Below, piece after piece: positions 1 through 12,879 of a stretch of DNA of 64,000 nucleotides (its first letter is position 1; the number at the start of each line of letters is the position of its first letter). The notes under the pieces are model-generated. The model saw only the letters and a list, made by a program, of their open reading frames with translations. It was not told the DNA's origin and made no database searches. The stretch is from NCBI RefSeq assembly GCF_037038585.1, contig NC_092521.1:76808398-76872397 (forward strand), given 5' to 3'. The position numbers were made by a program, and so were the translations under genes. Source of the DNA: Patagioenas fasciata. Taxonomy: Eukaryota > Chordata > Aves > Columbiformes > Columbidae.

Positions 1-2519
1 CAGTCTTGCCTCTCTGTAGAAGATTAAATTATTTTTTTTTCTTGAAAGGCAGAATATGAGTTTTAAAGCCTCTTCAGACAGAGGAAGATCTGAGTCTGTG
101 TTTTTTGTATTCTGGACCAATACTCTGAAACTCGCATTCTCGATTAGAAGGATGTTACTGTCGTCACCTCCCATTCCTGACACTGTACATCAATTCTTGA
201 TTTTTTTCCTGGAACCTCTGCATAAATCCATCTGTCACATAAGGCTTCATGTATGCAACAGGCCCAAAAGCACATTAAAGCTTCTTCTTCCCAGCACAAT
301 ACCAAAAGTAGTGCCTTTTTCTTTAGCTATTATCAGTTTCTTTCACTTTCTTGAACTCTGCTACATGTGGAAAGATAAATTATGTATTGATTTTTCCCCT
401 GTTCAGTAGCCTCATGAACAAAGAGGCACTGATGTTGGAGATGTTACTTCTGGGAGAGAATGGACATCACCAGCAGAGCATTTTGAATCATGGCTCTCTT
501 CTGGGTGTTTTTTTTCTCAAAGTTAACAGACTTATCACCACAGAAGCACACTTCCAGAAAGTGCATTCTGCTGATTGCTGCTCACATCAGAGTAAAGGAG
601 AGCCCTGTGCATCTATCAGCATAGTTTTTCTGCCAACAGTACAGCACAACTAATGGTCTTTTTCTGACTATGTCCCCCTCCCTTTGCTCCTTCATATATT
701 TTATGAGAGTATATGATCACGATCCTCAGTGCTGGTGCTTTTGTGGCTGCTCCTGTACCTGGTGTCATTAATGTGCTCATAAAAACTATTCTCCTAGTAG
801 AACTGCCCCAAGTAATCCATCACTGGCAATTTCAGCCTTAGGTGAGCAATCACTTTGCCATAATTCACTGTACTGTGCACAACCATAACTAAAATAGGTT
901 ACCTCTTTACTGAACACTTCAAATCCCTCAGCTATAAATGGCAGAATTTTTGGCATCCAGCAGTCCAACAATATTCCATTTCTCTCCTCTTCAAGCATAT
1001 TTTAGGATGATGAGTTAACTTAGCTAAGTTAACAAAACACCATGAGGATAGTTCCCTCAAGGTATTTCCTTATTTCTTATTTGTTTTCTTATTTGAAGTC
1101 CTTAACCAGAACAGAGACTAGCTATGCTGGAGGGTGTACAAATAAAAGCAAATTGTTTATTAAGACATGCTACCACAAAAGAAATGCCACAGAGTTTTAG
1201 GATTTGCTTCAAAAACATGCTAACAATGTCAATCACTGTTTGGTTCATAAACTAAATAGTAACACCTGTTCCATTGGAGCCACTGCATTCCTTACCAACA
1301 TTTAAACACTAAAAATTTCTTTCATGTTGAAACAAAAAGCTCAAAATATTTCATAAAGCACTTTTCAACAATTTAGATTTCTGATTAGAAACTTGGAGCA
1401 AGCCAAAGACCTTAATAAAAAAGAGTAACAAAATTTTGCTGAAACCAATATATATGCTCAGGTTTTGAGAAAACAACATAACACATCAAAATTTTATCTC
1501 ACTGAAAACATTCTGCATACGATCTTTGGACATTTTTTTAGTGAGGTAACATCTGGTTTTTTTCCCACTCCTGATAGGCGTTTGTTGGTTTTTGTTTGGG
1601 TTTTTTTATTGTAATGTTTCAAATGTCTGAAATTTTCCAAATATTTCATTTGGAACACTTCCAATAGAAGTCATATAAAAAGGTCCACAGTAAGATTCAT
1701 ACTTCTAGTGGAGAAGGGCAATCAATCACATTTTGTTCAGTAGCTTCATTTTTAATGCATTCAATAGGGCTGGGAGATATGTGGATTCTTTTTCCTCTCC
1801 TCTCTGAAGAGACCATGGTTACATGTTTCCTTCCTCCAGAAGAAGACCCTGAGCAATGGGCTTAATCTTTCCCACTCACCATATTTGGCAGATATTTAAG
1901 GCATCAGTGAAAAAGGGACCTCCAGCAGCACGTGGGGTACCATGATGCAGAGACCATCACACCTAGAATGTCTCAGTCCAGGAATTACAAAGCACTCTGG
2001 AGGTGTGGATATCAATCTACTTGACCAGAGGGTCAGATCGATAGTCTGTGTTTCAGATGTAGGTTAATGCCCATGTCTGAAGGCTACTGGCCTTTCCTTG
2101 ACCTCCTTTTTCCGGCATTATGCCCTGTATTATCCTTGCTCTTATTACAAGTACACAAAACAAATAGACTGTTTAAGGTCACAAAAATACTTCGGTCATC
2201 AAAGCATCTTCTTGATATTTCATTCAGCTTTTATTTGTTTGTTTGTTTGTTTAGTTTTCCATTTTGATTCACTGCATTGGGTCCTAACCCCTGCTTCAGC
2301 AGCTGACTTGAGCAAAATACAAGACTGATACACAGATTTCTAGCTATAGCAAACAAGGGAAGAGATTGCAGTCCATATCTCACAGCTTTACTCCTCAGCC
2401 TCCTTTCTCTCTTCCTGAAAGCTCAGTCTCTGTCCCACAGAATAGTTTATGACTCTACTGAAGATTTTACAAACTGGGCAGCCACTATCTGGCGCTGGGT
2501 CATCTTGCCTAGACTGTGC
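1..2519. other. Intergenic, no gene seen
   Basis: AT-rich unique sequence with many stops in all frames. Short open frames at the left (up to 117 codons at 56-409) show no domain and no splice pattern. A short (GTTT)n run lies near 2236-2252. The stretch around 1850-2090 has a more even composition and may be an old unrecognised repeat. Confidence 0.7.
1014..1033. repeat. Perfect 20-bp palindrome
   Basis: GTTAACTTAGCTAAGTTAAC equals its own reverse complement over all 20 bases. Confidence 0.9.
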
Positions 2520-2587
2520 TTATGGCAAGAAAAGTTGGACCAGATGATCCTTGTGGTTCCTTCCTACCTGCTATTCTATGACTCTAG
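2520..2587 (+). mobile_element. CR1 LINE 3' tail fragment
   Basis: GGACCAGATGATCCTTGTGG followed by TTCCTTCCTACCTGCTATTCTATGACTC is the characteristic last segment of a CR1 3' UTR with its 8-bp tail motif. The few hundred bases upstream show no further CR1 landmark, so this is a very short 5'-truncated insertion. Confidence 0.75.
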
Positions 2588-5322
2588 GATCTGTTGATCC
2601 CATCTCAAGCAAGAGCATCCCACAGCAAAGCTTCATGTATGTCACTGTAACCTCATTCTACTTGCTTATTTCTCCAAAGAGGTCACTCAAGGATGATTTC
2701 TTTAACACTTGTAAGAAACTTGATTTGCTGGGAGATTCTGCAACAGGCATTGGCCTACTTTGCTCACGTGAAATATTCTGCTTGTCCTAAAAAAAAAATG
2801 TAGGCACACTGTGTGCTGAGCTAAACTATAGCCTCAACTCTGCCCTATACACATAACAGAGCCACATACCCTTATGTATAAAGCAACTTCAAAAGCCAGA
2901 TCAGATATTTTATCTTTGTGGTGCAAAGGCTGTTGGTGGCATAGACATAGTTTAAATGTAAAGCCAAGACACTGTTTGAAAATTCAAGAGTCCCTAATCT
3001 AATTTATCTTTTTCTACCCTACGTGTCCACCCACTCTGCACATTTTTAAGAGTTTAAATTATTGTGACAAGTGGTTTTATGTGGAATGCTCAAAGTGAAG
3101 GCCTGGCTTTCATTTAATCAATATTATGTATATAAAAGTATTGAGGTACTGAACTCTTTATTTTAACACTCATCAACATGACAGCTGATACCTGTGTCAT
3201 GATGGTTCTTGTCTACTTGTGCAATAAAAGGGCAAGGCTAGTGTTATGAGTACACCAAACATGGAGAAAAGATAGGGAAACTTATAGACTAACAAATCCC
3301 TGAACTCTGAGATTTAGCTATCAAAAAAATCAGTAAAGTATTTGATTGCATTTTGCTCTTGTACTTGAAGGTACAAAGGAAGATATTATTTTACCTGTAC
3401 CAATATGCAATGTTACCAAATGTAATGCTGTAAAGAAAAAGGTTCACTGATAGCTCAGAGAAATGTTCTGCACTGTTTTACAGGTTGAAAAGTACTTTAC
3501 TTTACTTCACAAATCACCTCCATCGGAGTGAACAGTAAGGTACTATATCCAGTATATAAAAGCAATATATTTAAGTTCATTAAGTTAACCATTGGGAAAA
3601 CTATAACACTTTAGAAACCATTGGCATAAATTATTTTTTTCACTCTATATGGAATCATTACTTTCTGTTAACCATGCAAAGAAATAAATACAACAGGACA
3701 AACACAATTTTGGTTGGGTTATACAAGTGTAGACCCTATCAAAATTCACAGGAACTACAGCGAGAAAGCTGAAAGCCAATCTATTCACACTATTCCTCTC
3801 CACTCTTAGAGATCCCATATCCCATACAGTAATTCAGGCTAAGTATCAGTGAAAACTGATGGACATTTGTGACAATGCAGTTTAAAATGACAGGATTCCA
3901 AGAGATTTGCTACACCCATTGACAAACAGAAAAAACTCACTTCTTGTTTACCAGTTGCTTGTGTGCTTCATGTGCAACATGATTGCACCTACCATGGAAC
4001 CACAGAGTGAGAAGTCATAACATCAGTATAAAACACACAATCCTACAGCATTAAAGCTTAATTTACTTTTGTTTACGTTAAAGTATATAATTGTGCCACC
4101 AGTCTAGTTGAATTTCTCTGCTCCCCACCCCTACTCTGCCTCCTGAGCACTTCTTTTATTTTTTTAATTTGAAAATCCAATAAAAGTAAAATAGGCTTAA
4201 CGCAACATTAAGGACAAACATTTAAATATGCAGAGGTCAAGAAAATAAAAAGTTATGGCTCCCAGAGCAATATTAATTTTACCACAATGAACAGTTTCTA
4301 TATATAATTGTATGCATAATTGCTACTAACAACAATGTTACATAAAATAAATCTCTCAGCATAGCCTAGTAATTGATACTATGGGAATCTTTATATTTGT
4401 CTGACTTTTTATATCTATCTTAACCATTGCACTAGAAAGATTTTAATTTTCTCATTTTCTTTATGTTATATTTTTACAATATACTGTAGCTTACTCCAAT
4501 ACACTCCACTGTTGGGACCACTCAATATGGAGAACTGGATATTTTGGGATGTTTTTACTAGATAAGGTAAACTTTAGGAGATTTCACAAGTTCTCAGCGA
4601 TGGCTAACTGGAAACTAGGAGTGAATCAATAGAAATTTTGAATTACATGCAGGACAAATGACACTGACATTAATATTATAATTAAAACTATGGTATTTCA
4701 CTTTTTTAAAAAATTCAGGTTTTACTGTTTTCCTTGATAAATCCTCTTGTTCTGTCTTCCTCTATTTCACCTGCTGAGGACCTTGAATTAAAGAAATGCT
4801 AAAACAGCACCTTTCCAGAATTGGACTGCATTACTCTAAGTTTGCAGAGAGGTTTCTTTACCAAGAGTCTAACACTGAAAGCCATTTCTGCTTTTTTAAG
4901 GCCTGATAAAATATAGCTGGCATGACCCATGATGACTGCAGAAGAAGCTTTATCCACATCTATTTTACACCACATCTGAACTGGTGAAGTGCCATTAGTT
5001 TCAGTGGATTTACTTCCAGCCCATGGCCATATAAATAAGAGAAACAAGCCCACAGTGGTAGAGTGTTTGAGTTCAGAAAAAGGAGGCCTTGATCAGAACT
5101 AAACACAAATCAGTCAATGAAGAAGGAAACAATTTTTTTTTTTTCAGTAGTTCTGAAACATAAAGTCAACAAAAATATTGTTTATCAACCATTTATCAAC
5201 TGCAAAATAAAATACATGTCATAGAAAAATAGCTGAGTTTAGTTTTTTAATGATTATAGATCAGACTAAGGATATCTTAATTAAATCAGTCTCTGCATAC
5301 TGAGTTTGAGTCAAGAGTCTAG
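2588..5322. other. Intergenic, no gene seen
   Basis: AT-rich DNA with no recognisable coding sequence. The only structure I noted is the weak ancient repeat at 4960-5025. Confidence 0.7.
4960..5025. repeat. Possible ancient amniote interspersed repeat, weak match
   Basis: TTTTACACCACATCTGAACT and CATTAGTTTCAGTGGATTTACTTCC recall the TTCAGTGGAGTTACTCC...TTTACACCAGTGTAA core of another old amniote repeat. The match is short and diverged. Confidence 0.3.
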
Positions 5323-5327
5323 TAAGA

Positions 5328-5950
5328 TATTCTGGGTCTGGCTGGGATGAAGTTAATTTTCTTCAAAACAGTCTGTATGGTGGTGTGTTTTGGATTTGTG
5401 AATTTGTGACTAAAAACTTAGACAGAATTGATAACACATCAGGGTTTTTGCTATTGCTGAGCAGTGCTTATACAGCATGGAGGTCTTGTTTTGTGTGGCA
5501 TTTTTTCCCCTTCCTTTTTCCTCTTCTACCCTGTCCAGCCACAGGTACGTAGCCTGCGGGTGAGAAAGAAGTTGAGAGAGGGCACAGCTGGGACAGCAGA
5601 CCTGAATTTACCAGAGGGATACTCCATACCATAGAACAACATGCTCAGCAATAAAAGCTCAGAGAAAGGAGGTGGAAGGGGAAACATTCGTGGCTACAAT
5701 ATTTGTCTTCTCCAGGAACCATTACGTGTGACAGAGCCCTGCTTCCCAATAATTTGCTAAATATCTGTCTGCCAATGGGCAGTGAACTCCATAGTTCAGT
5801 TTGATTGTGCTTGCGGCTTTGCCTCACCTATTAAACTGACTTGATCTTGAGTTATCTCACTTCTGTCCTTCCATTTCTCTCCCCCATCCCACTGGGGTTA
5901 GTGAGTGGCTAGGTGGGGACTTAGTTTCCAGGTGGGGCCAACCCACTGCA
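5328..5950 (+). mobile_element. Solo LTR of an avian ERVL-like endogenous retrovirus
   Basis: The sequence starts TATTCTGGGTCTGGCTGGGA and ends in ...CCCACTGCA. It matches a very common bird LTR family as I remember it, in order: GGGATGAAGTTAATTTTCTTC, a GTGTTTTGGATTTGTG stretch, TTGCTGAGCAGTGCTTAT, the CATGCTCAGCAATAAAA polyadenylation region near 5640-5655, and a CTCTCCCCCATCCCACTGGGG block near the 3' end. It is flanked by taaga (5323-5327) and taaca (5951-5955), a 5-bp target duplication with one mismatch, the length expected for ERVL-type elements. The canonical 5' TG has become TA. No internal retroviral sequence follows, so it is a solo LTR left by recombination between the two LTRs. 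The short reverse ORF inside it is chance. Confidence 0.85.
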
Positions 5951-5955
5951 TAACA

Positions 5956-8900
5956 GCAAAACAAAACCACAATAAATACACTTCATTCCATATGCAGAGT
6001 CCATGTAGACATATGTGATTCTAGATCCCAGCTTTTAGATTGGGAAGAGTTTTCTAGAGTGATCAAGTTATCTGAGAGTGGGAAATAGTAGAGAACCTGT
6101 CCAGCCAAGCAGAAAGTGAAATCACATTCTCAGTATTATTCATCAGATTCATCTACTCTGATATCAAAGGCTTAAGGAAACAATATCTGCTCCCAGGCAA
6201 CTCTAACCATTAAGAAAATTAATTAATAACAAACAGAAAACTAGAACTAAGTGCAGAAAATAGTGGAAATATCTAAAGCAGGGAGATAAATTACCCAGAA
6301 CATTAACATACTGATAAGGAAAAGGAGAGAACTCAGAGGAAATAGTGTAAGAACAAAATGTAAACAATTCTCTGTTAGGGAATTGACAAGAATCCCTTCA
6401 CTTTGGGGCTGGCAGAAACCTTTTTCGGAGAAAAGCTGTGACCACCGCTGGTGGGACTTAAGAAGGAAACTTTATTCCATAACCACCTAATTGATTAATA
6501 TACTAGCCACCCACAGCATATTTATTACTTCTGCTGTCAAAGTTTTGCTCTCTAGTGCAAGGACACTTAACACTCCGGGACCAGAATCTTCCAGCAGAAA
6601 TTAGACTGGCAGCTCAGAAACGTCCTACTGTCAGTTTATTTTATTATTATAAAAAATGTTGAGCACTCAGCAATTTGCAATTTGCATTTATACATAGGCT
6701 GAAGTTCTTACGCACGGCTGATGGATGTGCATCATATGTGCAAGCACATATATATTCAGACGTAAGCTACACAGTGAGCAGAGACCCCACCTCACAGTGT
6801 TATGTAGAGAAAAACATTTATAATTGCTTCTTCTGCCTCAGTAATAAGGGAGTTATCAGGATTCTGAACTTAATCATTTCAATATCTAAATCAATAAGGG
6901 GTGGGGAAGGAGCCCAGAAGGTATATCATGCATAGGGGAAGAGGAAGAAGGAAGAGTCTTGAAAAATGTTGCACTCTTTGCTAGGAGTGGCATATCCTAA
7001 TGAATAAAAATTGAAGAAGCGCTGGAGATAATTTTGCAGTCCTCATATTGAAGTTTGGCTCTGATCCACTGCACTGCATACAGTGAAGAAAGATAATACA
7101 AATGTGCATAACTTTTGAGTGTCTAGTGAAAAATTAATATCAGCTACCAGAGTTGCCTGTTTCAGTGTCATTCTCCATGAGTTCTGCTACATCTAACTGT
7201 TCTAAAACAAATGAATCGAGACATGCTCTTGGGTGTTCTTCAGTTTCTCCAGTAATTAATTCCAGCCTTTCATCACCTGCATGTGAAAGTGGAAATGAAG
7301 GTAAGAGTGGGTTTGGGGATTTTTTTCCCTGAAGCTTGTCTCATTATGCAGCTGAGTTTGATCGAGCCTGTGTTGGTGCAGTCAGCAAGCAGAACAGAAC
7401 TGCTGAGCACCCACAAATGCTGCTGAAATCAATAGGAACTGCAGGGACACTGCGACTTTGAGAAACAGGTCATCCTTCTTCAGGAGCCTACTTACAGGTA
7501 GAAAGGCTTACTCTGAAGCTGAGTAAGAAGATTTCAGTATTGGTGAGGCTTTTTCTGCTTTGTTTTATTTCCAGAGGACAAAATCAGGCACACTGTGCCA
7601 GACAGGACAAGTTCCAGCACAGAGTGAGAAGGAAAGAAGAAAATGTCTTTCACAAAAAGATGAGTAGAGCTCAGGTACATCCCTGAACTCAGTTGTGCAC
7701 ATAAGCAACAGACACACAACCAGATTTACTCTGTGAGCAACACATCACTGAACACTGCAAATTAACAGGTCCAGCAGAGGTTCCTGAAGAGAAAAAGTTT
7801 TCTGTTTTCTGTTCGCATGCATCGATTCAGTTGAGTATGGAGCATTTGGTATTCAAGGACGATGCAACAAAAAGTCTATCAAGAGCATTTTAAAGCTTGT
7901 CCTTATTCCATCTCCTGTTAAGCACTGCCACCAGAAGGGCATGAGTAGTGCATAGTGGTCATAGCACAGCGGTCATAAGCACTTTCAAAGACAAAAGGTC
8001 AGGCTGTGCAGCCTTCATCATTATTACTAGAGGTTGAGATGTCTCAGTATTAGCTAGATGAGTGCAAAAAAGGCAATATGACTTGTTTAATGAAAGGTCC
8101 TTGGTTTAGAGTACAAGCACTGTAGTTAGCATGGCAAAACATGTGGCATCAAAAGGAGGTGAAGGAGTCAAGAGGGAGGTCTAAGATCTGACAACATTAT
8201 CTTGACCTTTTCAGCAAGTTCTCCTGGGTTTGGATTCCATCCCTTTGCCAGCACAGAGCTTAACTGAAAAGCAGAAACACAAAGTGCAGTAGATCCCCTA
8301 GACAACACAAACAGCCACTACATGGCTCAGGCAGTTTAAAGTGGCTGCCAAACAAAACCAAAACATTATCTTTAGCAGCACTGTGTTGAGCCAGAAGGTG
8401 TAGAACCTGGCAATAAGCTCAAAAAGTTCTGAAGAGAAAGGCAACAACAGGATAGAAAATTGAGACCATCATCTGCAAAAATGCCTGATGAGGAAATTAG
8501 TAGTAACTAAAATGTCACAATACTCAATTTGCCTTATGTGTACTGTGTACAATGGAAGATAGGAAATAAATATATTCTATGTTCTATGAAACTTCTAAGA
8601 GGTCCAGGAAACCTACAATGCAAATAGAGATAAGAAGCACCATTTGAAGTACAAGAAAAACATCCAGATCATGGAAATGTTTCAGATTACTAATTCTGAA
8701 AACAAAAGGTTTTTTTTCCCCCACTTATTTTAAATCAGTATGTCCTGATGTTAGAAACTGTCATCTCACACATTGCAATGTATTGGCCTATATTCAGAAG
8801 ACAGTGCATTTGAAATGTTTACTGCTTTGAATCTTAATACATTAGAGCTTGAACTTTATCAACGATCTCTAATTTTTGTTTCTTAAGACATCCAATTTCC

Positions 8901-9309
8901 CCTCATCCATGCATTCACATTCTTGCTGTTTCTCCAGAGCATTTTAGAAAAAAAAATAAAGATGTTAATACAGAAATGAGTATTGCATCATTCCTTAAAT
9001 TAAAAACCCAGATAGTTAAACCTAGTGGCTCATTTCCACTCTTTTGTCATAGTGTCCTTGTCACACCAGTCCTTCGTCCCTGATTAACTTTAGTAATGTC
9101 CCCTATTTTCCTGCATCAGAATTTATAGATATGATTAATATGCAGAACAAATGCATTTAGAAGTACACACCAGAGTATTCTAGAGTAATGTATTAAGAGC
9201 CTGTGTGAAACACCTAACCAATTACTGTTTAATACAGAATATTTGAAATTGCCCTCATTTTGTAAGTGAAGAGAGCTTTTTCAGAAAAGTTGCTATTGGC
9301 TGTTTTTAG
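5956..9309. other. Intergenic, no gene seen
   Basis: No coding sequence recognised. Around 6373-6620 a TGTTAGGGAATTGACAAGAA start and a GAGAAAAGCTGTGACCACCG segment look like an LTR, but the right end could not be placed. The ancient repeat at 7401-7475 also lies here. Confidence 0.65.
7401..7475. repeat. Possible ancient amniote palindromic interspersed repeat
   Basis: TGCTGAGCACCCACAAATGC, then TGCTGAAATCAATAGGAACT and GAGAAACAGGTC resemble a widespread old amniote repeat whose core I remember as GCTGAGCACC...TTGACTTCAATGGGA...CTGAAAATCAGGCC. The element name is not certain. A repeat-library comparison would settle it. Confidence 0.45.
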
Positions 9310-9712
9310 AGGAAAAGAAGACCCCCAAAAGACACTACTGGAAAGATGATTTGTGTCAGGCAGCAGCAAAAACCAGTGGCTCCCCTTGGGGTGGAGAGGC
9401 AGCAGGGCCCATTAGTCGGGGCCTGTCCCACCGCCCCAGCTGGGAGCAGGGCAGTTGCGGGGCACCAGGGAACTCTCAGCTCCAGGCACTGGGCACCTCC
9501 CTGGGGATGGGGATGGGCCAAGGATGGGCTGGAATATGAGCCCAGCTCGGTGGAGCCCATGGCTGGGCAAGGCAGGGCTGTAGTGAGCTGGAGACCAGCC
9601 TTGCTGTGGCATCGCTGGGGCAGAGCTGGGCAGGGACTATCAAGGCAGGTGGCACCTCTATGGCCATCAGAACTTGCACAAAACCATCAACAAGAGCTGT
9701 AAACGGGAGCAT
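9310..9712. other. GC-rich block of unknown origin
   Basis: About 400 bp that is clearly richer in G and C than the surrounding DNA, with sharp edges. It is open in several frames on both strands (the longest 118 codons at 9346-9702 plus strand), which is what GC-rich DNA with few stops gives by chance; none of the translations shows a domain I know. It could be an LTR-derived fragment, a small CpG island or an old exon. No splice sites frame it convincingly. Confidence 0.5.
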
Positions 9713-9879
9713 ATGACTGGTTTTGGTTTAAACCTTCCAAGTGTCACAGTCACCTAATAAAATTTTACCTGCTACTTGTAAATCCTGCAACATCTAGTTA
9801 AAGGTTTTCAGATTTGTTTTCCAGTATAAGAAGTGCATCAATTTACAATGGCTTCACTGATAGGCAAGGTCTCATTCGA

Positions 9880-11575
9880 AACTAGAAAAACAGCTGTAAG
9901 GATGAACAAGGAATATGTAGGCTGCTGAATGAGGTGGGTGATTTCGCAACAGCAGACACAAGGCCAAGGTATTCAGTGTCGTCTTTGCCTCAATTTTCAC
10001 CAAATTCTACCATACATCTGTGATTAGTGAAAGGGGTCATGGAGATCTACCAGCAGTGCATGACGACTCAGGCAGAGAGTTACTTGAGAGAATTCAATGC
10101 ACACAAGTCCATGAGTTCCAGCAGGCTGTATTCAGGAGTGCAGAGAGAGGTGGCTGACATCCTTACAAGGCTGCTCTCTATTATCTTTGAAAGCTCACGG
10201 ACATCCAGTGGTTCTGCATGACTAAAGAAAGGTAAATGTACCCGCCTTCAGAATAATCCAAAAGGTAAATCCAGGGAACTCCAAGTCTCAATTTGATTAC
10301 TGGAAAAAATCACAGAGCAAGTCATTTTCAAGCATGTTTCTGGGCACATTAAGTAGATAACGTGACTGGGAAGAGTCAGCACCAACTTACTAAGGGTAGA
10401 TTGTCATACAGGATAAAATTACTAGATTTGTGGACGAAGGAAGAGCAGTGGATGTCATTTACTTTAGAAATATGCTTGACTGTCTCACAATATTCTTGTA
10501 TGCAAGTTGTGATGTTATGGTCTGGATTGGTAGGCAATTAGACAGGAAAAAACTACTAGGATGATCAGTCTCCGAAGACAGCAGATATAGCCCATCATAC
10601 TGTACCATCATATTGTACCTGGAGGCTAGTAACTAGTACCACACAGGTCTATCCTGGGACTTGTTCTTTCTTATATACTTACCAACGACTTTGAGGAAAA
10701 CGGTTGCATGAACTTTTATCAAGTTTACAGATTGCACTTTCATCAACTTTGCAGATGACATCAAATAAGGAGAAATGGCTGATATGCTTAAGAGTAGGAC
10801 TTCTGTTAAAAGGGACCTAGAAAGACTAGAGGAATGAGCCAGAGGGAACTTTATGAATTTAAACAAAGCCCTGCACCTGGGAAGGAATAAGCCCTTGCAA
10901 CAATGCAGGCAGGGGATTGACTGGTTGGGGAACAGCTGTACTGAAAGGGGTCTCAGGTAGAAAGCCAGCAGCATGTCCTGGCACCAAAAATGGTCACGTA
11001 TCCTAGGTTGTATTATCAGGAGCTTTTATCATAGCTAGTAGATAAAAGCACCTGATAGACCACATCTCAAATACTGCATGCAGTTTTGACCCCTCAATAC
11101 GAGACTGACATTGATACACTGGAGAAAGTTCAGCAGAGTTCAGTGGAGAGCTACCAAGATAGTCAGGAGTCTGGAACACTTACCCTACTAGCAAAGCCTG
11201 CGCTAATAGGGCTTGTTCAGCCTGGAGACAAGAGGGCTTCAGAGGAACTGAGTTGCAGCCTTCTAATATCTACGTGGAGGTCACAAAGAAAATGGAGACA
11301 GGTTCTTTATAATGATGCATGATGGGAAGAAGAGAAACAGGAAGCATGAGTGGAAATGAGAGACGGACTGGCTAAAGGGAATTTTTTTTTTACCACAAGG
11401 ACAGACAAGCATTGCAACATGTTATTCAGAAAGGTTGTGCAGTCTTTCTTCTTGGAGATTTTTCAAGACAGAAGTGGATAAAGCCCTAAGTAACATGGTT
11501 TGACCTGATTGCTGACCCTATGTTGAACATGAGGTTGGACAAAAGACCTGTTTAGATCTCTCCGAAACTGAATTT
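9880..11575 (+). mobile_element. Old, heavily decayed CR1 LINE
   Basis: Plus strand. CR1 ORF2 landmarks appear in order but in many frames: a VFSVVFASIFT-like codon run near 9975-10005, an HKSM stretch near 10105, an ADILTRLLSIIFE stretch near 10150-10190, FADDI-like sequence near 10750, ERLE near 10830, the LHLGRNK block near 10870, the CMQF-LRPHLKYC-like region near 11060-11090, and a 3' UTR ending with GAGGTTGGACAAAAGACC near 11530. The number of frame changes shows this is older than the other copies. Both boundaries are approximate. Confidence 0.75.
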
Positions 11576-11747
11576 TCTTAAGATGCTGTAATTATATTGT
11601 CTGCCTAGTACAGAAGGTCTCAAAACCTTTCCACATCAAGGTTTTGGAGTTCTTGCAAGTACTGTCATGAGACAGTTATATAATTCTTCTCCAGAATATG
11701 CTACACTGTATATCTTCTTCACCAGTCAAAATTCGAAATCATAGCTG

Positions 11748-11940
11748 AATCACAGAATCACAAAAGTGTTGAGGTTGGAAGGGACCTCTCAAGATGTCTA
11801 GTCCAATCCTTCTGCTCAAATTCGGTAAGTTAGCATAGGTTGCCTCAGAAAAGCAACATATGTAGAAATATTTCCTACAGAAACAAAATGGACCTGGTCT
11901 CTCCAAGTTTTGATTTAAAGTGTCCAATCATACCTTTGGA
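11748..11940 (-). mobile_element. CR1 LINE 3' end fragment
   Basis: The segment 11748-11818 is a clear reverse-orientation CR1 3' tail (TGAATCACAGAATCACAAAA, then GAGGTTGGAAGGGACCTCTC and AGTCCAATCCTTCTGCTC). The homology fades after about 11820; I extend it to 11940 only because scattered CR1-like words follow. It lies between the plus-strand CR1 ending near 11575 and the one starting near 12880. Confidence 0.7.
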
Positions 11941-12879
11941 GGCTTACTTTCTTTAAACTCATTTAAACTAACTGCAACATATGTAGCTGAAGTCGAGAAC
12001 CAAAACCTTCACAGAGCAACCCAGAAATAGTGCCATGGTCCCCTAAGCTGGAATTGTCAAATGCTGTAATAGCAGAGTATATCAGGACTTCGTTGAAATT
12101 GAAATGTTACCTAGGACTTGATACACATTTGTCGAGCTGCCTTCATATATTCTGAATGATAGTTTATGCCCACCTTAATATTGGCATAGGAGAAAGTAAG
12201 AAAGCAACTAATTAAACAATATGGAGGTAGGACTAAGAACTTTTCCTAAAGTTATTTGGGAAGGTGAATTTTAAATATACTAAAGAATAAAATTATAACT
12301 CACTAGATATTCAGACAATATATTTCTCCCTCAAAAAGGTTTATACTTTCTCACCTCAAGTGCCCAATGATATTCTTAGGAAGTGATTAACTTTCAATTT
12401 CACAATCTCTAGTCAATATTTCATCCAAAATAGAGAAAGTTTTTATTAAAGATCTGGAGATTTACTCATTTACTTTCATAACACAGGGGCTAGAATTATA
12501 ATTTAGATGTCAATGAATTCTTCTGTATCTACCATGTAATATAATGTTTCCTAAGTGAATTACAAATATGGACTTTATAATACTTCTAGGACTCTTTTCC
12601 AAGTTCAGTAAGTTTCCTACAGTGTCACTAAATTCCTGGAAAAATCTTACCTTAGACAAACAAAGACTAATCTCTAGCAATTATGGAGTTATCTTTCTTA
12701 CTCATTAAAATAGATGTTATCTGCACCAATAAAGCAGGTCATCCCTGCTTCTCTCCTTTGGAGATAAAATACCTCTGCTGCTGTCAGTAGAACATTACAT
12801 TTATACGCCTTTGTCTCAAAGAGACTCTATCTTTTCTCCACTAACACATATTAAGATAAAAGAGAATTGATTTTCAATA
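11941..12879. other. Intergenic, nothing seen
   Basis: AT-rich spacer between two CR1 copies; no open frame of note and no repeat recognised. Confidence 0.7.

Noticed and set aside
56-653. Two overlapping open frames of 117 and 100 codons at the left edge
   Set aside because: No domain, no splice context, composition as in surrounding intergenic DNA.
9346-9702. 118-codon plus-strand frame in the GC-rich block
   Set aside because: Five frames overlap it on both strands; low stop density from GC content explains them, and no domain is visible.
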